From Candidatus Hungatella pullicola (GTDB lineage Bacteria; Bacillota; Clostridia; Lachnospirales; Lachnospiraceae), in the NCBI GenBank assembly GCA_019114305.1, contig DXFU01000054.1:1-62202 (forward strand): a stretch of 62,202 nucleotides of DNA, in the 5' to 3' direction. The notes under the pieces were generated by a model that was not told the DNA's origin, searched no databases, and was given only the letters and a program-made list of their open reading frames with translations. This document shows positions 42,661-50,811 of this stretch, in pieces. Within the stretch, counting starts at the first letter, position 1. Each line of letters begins with the position of its first letter. The translations under genes were made by a program, and so were the position numbers.

Positions 42661-44001
42661 ATGAATATAGTTTCTGTCCGGCGTCAGCCGGAATTTTTAG
42701 GGGAGGCTCTGGATTATCTGAAACAATCCGGCGTGTGTGGAGAGTATGAAACAATGTATATGGATATGCTGAACCAGTGTATCCATTCCTCTTCCCCATA
42801 TCCTCAGTGGTATCTGCTTATAGAGAATGGGAAAGCCGTAGGATGTGTCGGCCTGATGACCAATGGCTTAAACAGCCGGATGGATCTGTATCCCTGGCTT
42901 TCCTGCCTTCATGTGGATAAAGAATTCCAAGGCAGAGGACTGGAGCAGCTTCTTATTCAGAAGGTAAAGCAAGATGCCGCCTGGGCCAAGGCCTCCAGTC
43001 TCTATGTCTCTGATACGGGGACCGATTTCTACAAAAATCTTGGATTTCAGCCAGAGGGACATGGAATACGCCCAGACGGACAAACCGTTTCTGTTTTCCG
43101 TATCAGTCTTCACCAAGCCCGGCCTTTAGTCAGTCTGGTTCTTCCTGTATACAACCGGGAAGAGACGTTGGAACGGTGCCTGGACAGCATATTAATTCAG
43201 ACCTATCCCGAAATAGAAATCATCGCGGTCAACGACGGCAGCACTGACCGGTCTGAAGAAATTTTAAGGGAATACGCACGGAAAGATTCCAGACTGCGTA
43301 TTATCCGCAAACCCAATTCCGGAGTCTCTCACAGCCGTAATCTTGGTATTGAAGCTGCCTGCGGAACTTATCTGGGTTTTGTGGATTCTGATGACTGGCT
43401 GGCTGAGGATGCGGTGGAAACCATGGTTCAGGCCATGGAAAGCCAAAGCTGCCAGCTGGTTATCTGCGACTACTATAGAGTAAGAGGAAAACAGCTGTTT
43501 CAAAGCGGAAGCTTTCAAATCGCCGGCGTTTATGAGCGTAAAATATTCCTTGAGGAAATGATGGACAAGGCTTCCGACTTTTATTACGGTGTGGTGTGGA
43601 ACAAGCTTTACCGCAGAAATATCGTAACGGAAAACCAGATTCGTTTTTCCGTTGATCTGGACTGGTGTGAAGATTTCCTCTTCAACCTGGACTATCTGAA
43701 ATTCGCATCCCACATTTCTGTAGTAAAAAAACCGGTCTATTATTATGTAAAAACAAAGGGCAGTCTGGTAAATACCCAGACCACCCCGGCCAATGTTATC
43801 AGAGTAAAACTGACACTGTACGAATATTACAAAGAACTTTATGAAAGTCTGGATCTGTACTCAGACAACAAACTGCGGATTCAGGCATTCCTGTTTCAGA
43901 TGTCCAGAGACAAGAAAAAGAAAATCCGCAAGGAGGATTATCCCAAGCTTGCCGAAAATTATCTTGAGCAGCTTGAACAGTCTAAACGGGCCGGAGAGTA
44001 G
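42661..44001 (+). CDS. GNAT acetyltransferase fused to GT2 glycosyltransferase
   Basis: This 446-aa protein joins two enzymes. Residues 1-145 are a GNAT N-acetyltransferase (WLSCLHVDKEFQGRGLEQLLIQKV is the acetyl-CoA site, followed by LYVSDTGTDFYKNLGFQPEG). Residues 155-440 are a GT-A family 2 glycosyltransferase: LVSLVLPVYNREETLERCLDS, VNDGSTDRSEE, and the metal-binding DSDDW near residue 242. The joint (ISLHQARPLVSLVLPVYN) leaves no room for a long linker. AGGAG lies 7 bases before the ATG. No membrane segment. The substrate may be a sugar that is both transferred and N-acetylated, or the two parts may merely be co-regulated. Confidence 0.9.
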   Translation: MNIVSVRRQPEFLGEALDYLKQSGVCGEYETMYMDMLNQCIHSSSPYPQWYLLIENGKAVGCVGLMTNGLNSRMDLYPWLSCLHVDKEFQGRGLEQLLIQKVKQDAAWAKASSLYVSDTGTDFYKNLGFQPEGHGIRPDGQTVSVFRISLHQARPLVSLVLPVYNREETLERCLDSILIQTYPEIEIIAVNDGSTDRSEEILREYARKDSRLRIIRKPNSGVSHSRNLGIEAACGTYLGFVDSDDWLAEDAVETMVQAMESQSCQLVICDYYRVRGKQLFQSGSFQIAGVYERKIFLEEMMDKASDFYYGVVWNKLYRRNIVTENQIRFSVDLDWCEDFLFNLDYLKFASHISVVKKPVYYYVKTKGSLVNTQTTPANVIRVKLTLYEYYKELYESLDLYSDNKLRIQAFLFQMSRDKKKKIRKEDYPKLAENYLEQLEQSKRAGE

Positions 44002-44018
44002 ATTCTTTCTACTCTCCG
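43992..44018. other. Stem-loop spanning the stops of two convergent genes
   Basis: Arms CGGAGAGTAG and CTACTCTCCG are perfectly complementary and contain the stop codons of the plus-strand GNAT-GT2 gene and the minus-strand DUF378 gene. Each protein therefore ends in Gly-Glu. No T tract follows on either strand, so simple termination is doubtful. Confidence 0.6.
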
Positions 44019-44215
44019 CTGCTCTGCCGGCCATAAAAGGTAAGCAGATAGAGACCGCATAATCCTACCAATCCATAAATAATCCTGGAGATCCAGGACA
44101 TATCCCCAAAGAGGAAGGATACCAGGTTAAACCGGAAAAATCCGATCAATCCCCAGTTTACAGCGCCGATAATAGCAATGGTTAAGGCCGTATAATCCAA
44201 CGCTTTATTATTCAT
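44009..44215 (-). CDS. DUF378 small membrane protein
   Basis: This 68-aa protein has two membrane spans and matches DUF378: ALDYTALTIAIIGAVNWGLIGFFRFNLVSFLFG, then ISRIIYGLVGLCGLYLL. The start is the ATG preceded by AAGGAGG at 8 bases; the frame opens 29 codons earlier but that stretch is upstream leader. Its role is unknown. It lies 94 bases after the MoxR gene on the same strand and may be read from that operon or from its own promoter. Confidence 0.88.
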   Translation of the reverse strand: MNNKALDYTALTIAIIGAVNWGLIGFFRFNLVSFLFGDMSWISRIIYGLVGLCGLYLLTFYGRQSSGE

Positions 44216-44309
44216 AGTATTACCTCCTTTTCTGCCTATAGTATGGTAATACTTTTTCCATTTTATACTTATTGCCGTAAAAGTTTTGCTGCCGATACAC
44301 AAAGGCTTT

Positions 44310-45818
44310 TTATCTGTTCAGTCTGTCTATTCTCTCTTTTATGGCATCCTCCTGGTGTGTGAACAGCAGACGCTCATTGTACTGGTAGTACCGTTGGCAT
44401 TCATACTCCTTGAGAAACCGGAGCGCATCCTGACTGGTATTCAGTTCTGTTACAAAAAGGACCATTTCCTGACTATCGCCAAAGGCTGCCTCCATAAAAT
44501 CAAATGCCCGCTCCAAACACTGGCCTCCTTGTTCCACCAGTCTTTCATATTCCTGATTTTCTTCATCAAAGAATTCCTTCAGCCGGTTCCAAACCCTGGT
44601 ATTTTCTGTCAGATTCTCCCTTTCTACACCTTTTTCATAATCTCCAAGAGCCTCCAGCGCCGTTCTCCACACCAGATCCTGCCTTTTGTCCAGCAATCCT
44701 CCTTCTTCCCGGTTTTCCCGTTCTTTCCCCTTCTCCTCTATAAAAACAGCCAAACCAGCTCTCATAGACTTCTCTTCACCAAATTCCCTGGAAAAGCCTT
44801 TCAGCCATTTCATAAGAAGTTCTGCCTTTTCTGCCTGATTCACCGCTTTTACAAATTCTCTGGAAAGCCTGGACAAAAGAAGGCCGATCATACTCAGCTT
44901 CTCATCAAAGGGAGCATTGGCCGCCCGCCTGCACAGACTTTCCCGGATGGTTCCAGAAAGGATTTCATCTACCTGCCAGTCATCCTGATATTTATAAAAC
45001 AGCTCCAGATAATTGGCAAAATCCTTGGCAATCTTAGGATACTGCAGATACTGGCCAACTACATCCCGGTCCGCTTTTTTCCCCAGTTTTTCATAGACCT
45101 GCAGGAAGGCAGACAAATCCTCCCAGCCTCTTGGGGTAACAAAACGCTTTCCATCTACCGTTGTCTCAATCTGACAAAAAGACTGAGGTCTGGTATTGAG
45201 ATAAGAAATCACCGCCGGATGAATCGCCTGTTCATAGGCGTACTCCTTCCATACCTGATAATCCGGCTCCACAGGAATCATCTTAATTCTGTCCAGAGTT
45301 ACTACATCAAACTCCCGTACAGATTTGTTGTATTCCGGCGGATTTCCCGCTGCCACAATAATCCAGCCCTGAGGAATTTCATGGCTTCCAAAGGTTTTGC
45401 ACTGGAGAAACTGCAGCATGGCCGGTGCCAGAGTCTCAGACACACAGTTAATCTCATCAATAAACAGGATTCCTTCCCGAAGGCCCGTTTTCTCAATTTT
45501 ACGGTATACAGAAGCTACAATTTCACTCATTGTATACTCTGTCACACTCATTTTCCGGCCGCCATATTGCCGTTCTACAATATAAGGCAGCCCAATAGCG
45601 CTCTGCCTGGTATGATGGGTAATGGTATAACTTACCAGCCCAATCTCCATTTCCCTGGAAATTTGTTCCATAATCTGGGTTTTTCCAACTCCCGGCGGCC
45701 CCATGAGAAGCACCGGCCTCTGTCTGACAGAGGGAATCTCATAATTTCCATAAGAGTCCTTCCACAAATAAGCCTCTATGGTATTTTTTATCTCTTCTTT
45801 CGCTCGCTTAATATTCAT
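44310..45818 (-). CDS. MoxR-type AAA+ ATPase
   Basis: This is a cytoplasmic AAA+ ATPase of the MoxR group. Walker A GPPGVGKT is at residues 40-47, Walker B ILFIDEIN near 122-129, sensor 1 VAAGNPPEYN, and an arginine finger in FDVVTLDRIKMIPV. A helical C-terminal region of about 230 residues carries no recognised domain. It is 502 aa from the ATG with GGAGGAG just upstream; an open frame 23 codons longer runs into the VWA gene and is not used. Overlap of 4 bases (ATGA) with the VWA gene shows coupling. MoxR ATPases generally act as chaperones with VWA partners. Confidence 0.9.
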   Translation of the reverse strand: MNIKRAKEEIKNTIEAYLWKDSYGNYEIPSVRQRPVLLMGPPGVGKTQIMEQISREMEIGLVSYTITHHTRQSAIGLPYIVERQYGGRKMSVTEYTMSEIVASVYRKIEKTGLREGILFIDEINCVSETLAPAMLQFLQCKTFGSHEIPQGWIIVAAGNPPEYNKSVREFDVVTLDRIKMIPVEPDYQVWKEYAYEQAIHPAVISYLNTRPQSFCQIETTVDGKRFVTPRGWEDLSAFLQVYEKLGKKADRDVVGQYLQYPKIAKDFANYLELFYKYQDDWQVDEILSGTIRESLCRRAANAPFDEKLSMIGLLLSRLSREFVKAVNQAEKAELLMKWLKGFSREFGEEKSMRAGLAVFIEEKGKERENREEGGLLDKRQDLVWRTALEALGDYEKGVERENLTENTRVWNRLKEFFDEENQEYERLVEQGGQCLERAFDFMEAAFGDSQEMVLFVTELNTSQDALRFLKEYECQRYYQYNERLLFTHQEDAIKERIDRLNR

Positions 45819-47155
45819 TTTCTCCTCCTGTCTTCCAAAACCGTCTCCCTTATTTCGTCTTCCGTGAGAACAACCTTCATGGCCCATGGGGGCACGGACA
45901 TATCCTCATACTGATCTTCGATAAAAATAAAGGCAGTATCATAAGGGGGCTTCTTCACGGGATAAACCCCCTTTCCATCAGTAAAATACAAAAGGCCCCT
46001 AAGTCTGGTAAAAGCTCCCTCATTCAAAAGACCGTCAACATACTGGAAAGCCGGTCTGAAATCTGTGCCTCCGTAACCGGACAAAGTCAGATCCTTCATA
46101 TACTGCTCCATCTCCTCCCTGGAACGAATCACAGCGTCTGACCGGACTTCCTCATCGCACTGGATAATGTGAATGTTAATCTTTCTGAAATAAGTTTCCC
46201 ATTGGCTGAGAATCCCGTAGGTTTCCTCCAAAAAACGGCGCACCAGCTGGCCGGAACAGGACATGGATGTGTCAATGACCAGCACAAAATCCTCGATTCT
46301 CATAACCTCCCGCGTCTCCAAGGGTTCAATTAAAGGCATATTTCCGTAAAGGGCCATACCGTAGGCATAAAAAATATAATCAAAGGAATCACTGTCTAAT
46401 TCCATTTCCTCCCGCAGAACGGCAAATTTCTTCAGAAACTGCCTGTAATCATACCGCTCTCTGTTTTCTGCTTTTGTCTGCTCCAGCAGATTTTTCCTGC
46501 CGTCATTGTCCTCCTGTCCGAAAGATTCCGCCTCCGTCTCCAGCCTTTCCCTGTTCCTCTCCCATTTTGTCTGCCTCTCCTGCCGAATTTTGGGATCCTC
46601 CTGCTGCCAGAATTCATGGTTGTCCACATAAAACTCAAAGGCCATCTGATTATATTCCTCTTCATCAAGATTCAGTTCCTGAAGGCAGCTGTAAATTCCC
46701 TCAGCAGTCAGTACCTTCAGTCTGGAGCGCAGCCTGTTGTAAACCTGCCTTCGAAAAACCGTCTGATGACGGTAAACAGCCGGGGAATAAAAGCCGTCAA
46801 GAATAGACTCCACTGCAATGTCGCAGGCCAGATTCCAATAATCCTCCGCCCTTTTCCCTCTTCTGTCCAAATGGCAGAAAAGACAGTGGAACACCATATG
46901 GAGGTAGGCCCGATTTACCAAAATCCTGCTTCTTTTGTAGATCTCCATTAGATGATCGGGATGATAATAAATTACAAATCCATCGGTTCCCACCCCTCTT
47001 GTCCTTCTGTCAGCCTCAAAGAAAAAACTGCTGAGAGCCACATCCAAATACCGAAACTTAAGATACAGCTCATTTCTGGCGTTGGCAAGAATATCATGGC
47101 AGATCTCTGCCTCTTCAAGCTCTCTCATCTGCCTGTCCCTTACAGGATCTATCAT
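45815..47155 (-). CDS. VWA-like domain protein with metallopeptidase-like N-terminus
   Basis: The 446-aa protein is of the VWA-like/DUF2201 type. The N-terminal third resembles the putative metallopeptidase domain found in such proteins, but the helix that would carry HExxH reads LHMVFHCLFCHL (about residues 85-96), lacking the glutamate, so catalysis is doubtful. The C-terminal VWA domain starts at DFVLVIDTSMSCSG with a MIDAS motif DxSxS near residue 294, then GTDFRPAF supplies the later Thr/Asp. No signal peptide or membrane anchor. It lies between the LRR protein (17 bases away) and the overlapping MoxR gene, and is probably the adaptor for the ATPase. Confidence 0.9.
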   Translation of the reverse strand: MIDPVRDRQMRELEEAEICHDILANARNELYLKFRYLDVALSSFFFEADRRTRGVGTDGFVIYYHPDHLMEIYKRSRILVNRAYLHMVFHCLFCHLDRRGKRAEDYWNLACDIAVESILDGFYSPAVYRHQTVFRRQVYNRLRSRLKVLTAEGIYSCLQELNLDEEEYNQMAFEFYVDNHEFWQQEDPKIRQERQTKWERNRERLETEAESFGQEDNDGRKNLLEQTKAENRERYDYRQFLKKFAVLREEMELDSDSFDYIFYAYGMALYGNMPLIEPLETREVMRIEDFVLVIDTSMSCSGQLVRRFLEETYGILSQWETYFRKINIHIIQCDEEVRSDAVIRSREEMEQYMKDLTLSGYGGTDFRPAFQYVDGLLNEGAFTRLRGLLYFTDGKGVYPVKKPPYDTAFIFIEDQYEDMSVPPWAMKVVLTEDEIRETVLEDRRRK

Positions 47156-47172
47156 AATCGCTCACCTCATTC

Positions 47173-48168
47173 TTAAAAATCCTCCAGAGAAAACCGTTTC
47201 TTTTTCACCCCAAACTGCCGGTGCCTCTGGTCCATAAGAAGGCTTACAGCCTCCATAAGGCCGGCTTTATTTCCTTCTTCAATCATCCTATCCAAATTCT
47301 CCCTGGTATCTCCCAGCCGGACTGCAAGCCAGCTGATCTGCTCCATATTTCTTCCTGCCATGACTTCTTTCACAGTTTCTTCTATGTGTTCCCTGAGATA
47401 AGTCTCATATACAGACTCATACTGGGGCTGCAGCCCCAAAGGATACCGCAGTCTTCCCATAGCCAGCTGAACCACTGTCCGTTCCGGTTCCTGTACTTTA
47501 ATATGGGGAAAAAGGGAATCATAGCGGTGAAATTGAAATTGAGACTGGTCAAAGCAATACCGGTACATATGTCCGCAGCCGTGCATTTCCCTCATAATAA
47601 TCCTGGCAGGTGTATTTTCCACAGATTCCTCAAACATCTCCGGAAACAAAAGCAGCGCCTTTCCCCTGGAACAGATATATTCCACTGTCAGCTGATGGCG
47701 AAGCTCTGAAAGGACTTCCTGAAGGCAGGACCGTCTTTGCTCATCCACTCTCACCTTCAGATAGGACAGATGGCTGCAGCCTGTAAATACCCCTGCCTCT
47801 AAGTCTTTGATTCTGCTGGAAAAGGACAGCCTGGAAAGAGAGGAACAATTGTAAAATCCATATCTTCCTACTCTGATTATTGAATCGGGAAGGTCTGCCT
47901 GAGAAACCGGAACCCCTTTCCCTTTCCAATAACATTCTTGCTGCTCTGCCTGCCCATGGGAAAGAGCTGTTCCGTCATCCTCACACCATAAGATATTCCC
48001 GGCCAGCTTCTCCATCACCTCATCCTTCCCCGTACCACTGGAGAATACGTAAGGCGCCAGCTCTGTCACCGGAAGACCCTCCACCTGTTCCGGAACTTTT
48101 ATCACTCCGTCACAGGTAAGACAGCCAAGAATCCTTATGAAATTTTCTTTTCTTTCATATAAAAACAT
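47173..48168 (-). CDS. LRR_5 (BspA-like) domain protein with helical C-terminus
   Basis: The 331-aa product has BspA-like leucine-rich units in the N-terminal half (VTELAPYVF; LPDSIIRVGRYGFYNCSSLSRLSFSSRIKDLEAGVFTGCSHLSYLKV). The C-terminal 120 residues are helical (HIEETVKEVMAGRNMEQISWLAVRLGD...AVSLLMDQRHRQFG) with a repeat-like feel, not assigned to a family. It lacks a signal peptide, unlike most BspA proteins, so it should be cytoplasmic. The ATG at 48168 follows AGAGG by 9 bases; a GTG 6 codons earlier is possible. It lies between the sigma factor and the VWA/MoxR pair and is probably their substrate or adaptor. Confidence 0.82.
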   Translation of the reverse strand: MFLYERKENFIRILGCLTCDGVIKVPEQVEGLPVTELAPYVFSSGTGKDEVMEKLAGNILWCEDDGTALSHGQAEQQECYWKGKGVPVSQADLPDSIIRVGRYGFYNCSSLSRLSFSSRIKDLEAGVFTGCSHLSYLKVRVDEQRRSCLQEVLSELRHQLTVEYICSRGKALLLFPEMFEESVENTPARIIMREMHGCGHMYRYCFDQSQFQFHRYDSLFPHIKVQEPERTVVQLAMGRLRYPLGLQPQYESVYETYLREHIEETVKEVMAGRNMEQISWLAVRLGDTRENLDRMIEEGNKAGLMEAVSLLMDQRHRQFGVKKKRFSLEDF

Positions 48169-48235
48169 ACCGTGAAACCTCTGCACTATAAAATGGTAAT
48201 TCCAAAGCTTTATAACATATGACTATAGCAGAAGT

Positions 48236-48790
48236 TCATTTTGGGTGCAAGTGAGGATTTTCCTTTAAAAGTTCCTTTAAAGCTAATTTTGCCCTCATAA
48301 ATCTGATGTTTACATTTTCCTCTGAAATGTTAAGAATCTCTCCTGCTTCTTTAGCAGAAAGATGATATAAAACCCTTAGCTGCAAAACCTCCCTGTAGGA
48401 TTCCTTCAGTCTCCCGATACATGAAATAAGATTTTGGTAATCCCAGATTTCCAAGTATACTTCTTCGGGGCTGTCAGAAACCACTGACAGCTCAATGCTC
48501 TCTGCAGGCTGGGGAAGCCGCAGCCTTTTTCTGTAAATATCAATAGCAGTATACTTGGCAATGATACACATAAGCTTCCTGCTTTTTGCCTTTGGGATGT
48601 CCTCATAATCAATTCGGTGCAGGATGTGAATTACCTTAATCATGGACTGCTGAACCGCATCCTCCGCATCATGGCTGTTGCGAAGAATATTATTGGCAGC
48701 TCTGTACATGATATTCCGATAGGTATGGTGAATCAGATCAAATTTGAACTGTTCCCTTGGATCGTCAATCATATCGGCAAATACAATCAT
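48236..48790 (-). CDS. ECF-type RNA polymerase sigma factor
   Basis: This 184-aa sigma-70 family protein has region 2 at residues 18-85 (RNIMYRAANNILRNSHDAEDAVQQSMIKVIHIL; KLMCIIAKYTAIDIYRKR) and region 4 at 122-175 (LKESYREVLQLRVLYHLSAKEAGEILNISEENVNIRFMRAKLALKELL). Region 1.1, 1.2 and 3 are absent, as in ECF factors. No anti-sigma factor is encoded next to it; the following genes are the LRR, VWA and MoxR proteins. TATAAT lies upstream (about 48819-48824) with a weak -35. It starts 53 bases after the YaaH-type gene. Confidence 0.9.
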   Translation of the reverse strand: MIVFADMIDDPREQFKFDLIHHTYRNIMYRAANNILRNSHDAEDAVQQSMIKVIHILHRIDYEDIPKAKSRKLMCIIAKYTAIDIYRKRLRLPQPAESIELSVVSDSPEEVYLEIWDYQNLISCIGRLKESYREVLQLRVLYHLSAKEAGEILNISEENVNIRFMRAKLALKELLKENPHLHPK

Positions 48791-48843
48791 TATTTCTCAC
48801 CCCGAATTCGTTGTTTTGCTTCTATTATAGCAAAGCCTTAGAT

Positions 48844-49983
48844 CTAGAATAAATTATCAATAAGAAATTCATCCTCCATCATCACCCAATTTGCTCTGAA
48901 AAAGCGCATCAGCTGCCAATATCCTGCCCCAGACAGTCCAAATTCACGAATGAGGCGGAATTTGGCCTGAATGCTTCTCACATCCTCAAACCACACCTCA
49001 TGGCGGATTCCGTACTGCCAGTAATGAAAGTAGGGGGACATAGCTGTCTGATCAAAGAAAATCTCTGCACCGTGGTCAACGGCAAGCTGTACTGCTTCCC
49101 TGGTTCCAAGGGTTGAGGCGGTTGTCACACCTCTCTCATAAGGCAATGGCCAGTCATAACCATAATTGGGAATTCCAAGGACGATCTTGCCTGGAGTGAT
49201 CTGCGTTACCGCGTATTCTACCACACGCCGAACCATATTGAGCGGCGCTACTGCCATAGGCGGACCCTGACTGTACCCCCATTCATAGGTCATTAACATA
49301 ACCCGATCTGCCTTTTGTCCCAGAAGACGGTAATCGATCCCCTCATAAAGAAGCCCCCTCTGTTCACTGGATGTTTTAGGCGCCAATGCCACAGAAACCT
49401 CATATCCAAAAGGCCCCAAAACCTGCTTTAAAAGCCCCACAAACTCCACATAGGCCCCCCTGTCCTCTGCTTTTACATACTCAAAATCTACATCTATCCC
49501 TCGAAATCCCTTGGTTAAAAGAACCTCCCCCAGCTGCCAGATCAGTCTCTCCTTTGCCTGAGGGCTTGCCAGAAGGCTGGAGATCAGATTATTATTGAAA
49601 CGTCCGTCAGGACCCAAAGGAGTCAGGGTAAGTATGGGACGAACCCTTCCCGCCAACGCCTCATTTACAAGTCTGGTATCATCTGATAAAGGAGGAACCA
49701 AATCTCCCTCTTCTGTAAACCCATAAGAAAATACATAGATATCCGTCAAATATGGAAGCGTTTGCCCAAGCACCTCATTGTCAATAAAGGGATAGGCGTA
49801 GCCGCTGGAATAAACCAGATAACTTTGATCTTTCGACCCATCACTGATATAAAGGGCTTCTCCCACAGCCAGACGATAAGGATACTCAATCTGATTGTCC
49901 TCAATGAGCTTCTCCACCGGAATCCCTGATTCTGCCGCAATCTTATCCACATTGTCTCCTGGTTTCACCACATAAATCCACAT
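48844..49983 (-). CDS. LysM-GH18 spore germination hydrolase (YaaH/SleL type)
   Basis: This 379-aa protein joins one LysM peptidoglycan-binding unit (residues 3-46, YVVKPGDNVDKIAAESGIPVEKLIEDN) to a GH18 barrel. The catalytic DxDxE is DVDFE at residues 164-168. Homologues are spore-coat or cortex-associated N-acetylglucosaminidases that help break cortex fragments at germination. As in YaaH/SleL there is no classical signal peptide. The ATG at 49983 follows GGAGGAG by 6 bases. It is the best evidence in the window for an endospore former. Neighbours: divergent response regulator, co-directional sigma factor. Confidence 0.92.
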   Translation of the reverse strand: MWIYVVKPGDNVDKIAAESGIPVEKLIEDNQIEYPYRLAVGEALYISDGSKDQSYLVYSSGYAYPFIDNEVLGQTLPYLTDIYVFSYGFTEEGDLVPPLSDDTRLVNEALAGRVRPILTLTPLGPDGRFNNNLISSLLASPQAKERLIWQLGEVLLTKGFRGIDVDFEYVKAEDRGAYVEFVGLLKQVLGPFGYEVSVALAPKTSSEQRGLLYEGIDYRLLGQKADRVMLMTYEWGYSQGPPMAVAPLNMVRRVVEYAVTQITPGKIVLGIPNYGYDWPLPYERGVTTASTLGTREAVQLAVDHGAEIFFDQTAMSPYFHYWQYGIRHEVWFEDVRSIQAKFRLIREFGLSGAGYWQLMRFFRANWVMMEDEFLIDNLF

Positions 49984-50106
49984 CCTGTCTCCTCCTCTCC
50001 ACACACTTTCAGTTTATGCCTTTTGGCTTTTCTCATATTCTTCAGAAAAAAGTAATGTGTTTTTTTTGTCCCCCGTTGTATAATGAAGGAAAAGGAGGCG
50101 GAATCT

Positions 50107-50802
50107 ATGCAGAATATTCTAGTATGCGATGACGACAAACAAATTGTAGAGGCAATTGATATATATCTGACAGGAGAGGGATTCCAGGTTATTAAGGCTT
50201 ATGACGGCTTTGAGGCTTTGGAGCTTTTGGATAAGAATTCTGTGGATCTGATGATTATAGATGTTATGATGCCTGGTCTAGACGGCATCCGAACAACTCT
50301 TAAGGTCCGGGAAACCAGCAGCATCCCAATTATTATTTTGTCTGCCAAGTCTGAAGACACAGATAAGATTCTTGGACTTAACATAGGTGCGGACGATTAC
50401 ATAACAAAACCATTTAACCCTCTGGAACTGGTGGCAAGAGTCAAATCTCAGCTGCGCCGCTATACCCAGCTGGGCAATATGAACCAGCAGACCGCCGGTC
50501 AGGTCTACAAATGCGGCGGTCTGGCCATTAACGATGACAACAAGGAAGTTACTGTGGACGGCGAGCTTATTAAGCTGACCCCCATTGAGTACAACATCCT
50601 TCTTCTTCTGGTAAAAAATGCTGGAAAGGTCTTCTCCATTGATGAAATCTATGAACAGATCTGGAATGAGGAAGCCATCGGAGCGGACAATACTGTAGCG
50701 GTTCATATCCGCCACATCCGTGAAAAAATAGAAATTAATCCCAGAGAGCCCAGATATCTGAAGGTGGTATGGGGCGTAGGCTATAAAATCGAAAAACAGT
50801 AG
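50107..50802 (+). CDS. OmpR/PhoB-family response regulator
   Basis: This cytoplasmic transcription factor is 231 aa: receiver domain 1-120 (acidic DDD at 8-10, phosphoacceptor Asp52 in IIDVMMPGLDG, Lys in YITKPFNP) and winged-helix DNA-binding domain 135-230 (LIKLTPIEYNILLLLVKNAGKVFSIDEIYEQIW...VAVHIRHIREKIE). It resembles VanR-like regulators. GGAGG lies 8 bases before the ATG; the frame opens 8 codons earlier. The kinase gene follows within 9 bases. Confidence 0.95.
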   Translation: MQNILVCDDDKQIVEAIDIYLTGEGFQVIKAYDGFEALELLDKNSVDLMIIDVMMPGLDGIRTTLKVRETSSIPIIILSAKSEDTDKILGLNIGADDYITKPFNPLELVARVKSQLRRYTQLGNMNQQTAGQVYKCGGLAINDDNKEVTVDGELIKLTPIEYNILLLLVKNAGKVFSIDEIYEQIWNEEAIGADNTVAVHIRHIREKIEINPREPRYLKVVWGVGYKIEKQ

Positions 50803-50811
50803 GTGCTGCTT

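Noticed and set aside
44286-45914. Long plus-strand open frame (542 codons) opposite the MoxR gene
   Set aside because: It is antisense to a clear AAA+ ATPase with all motifs; its translation is rich in Pro, Phe, His and Ser with no domain, and it has no ribosome site.
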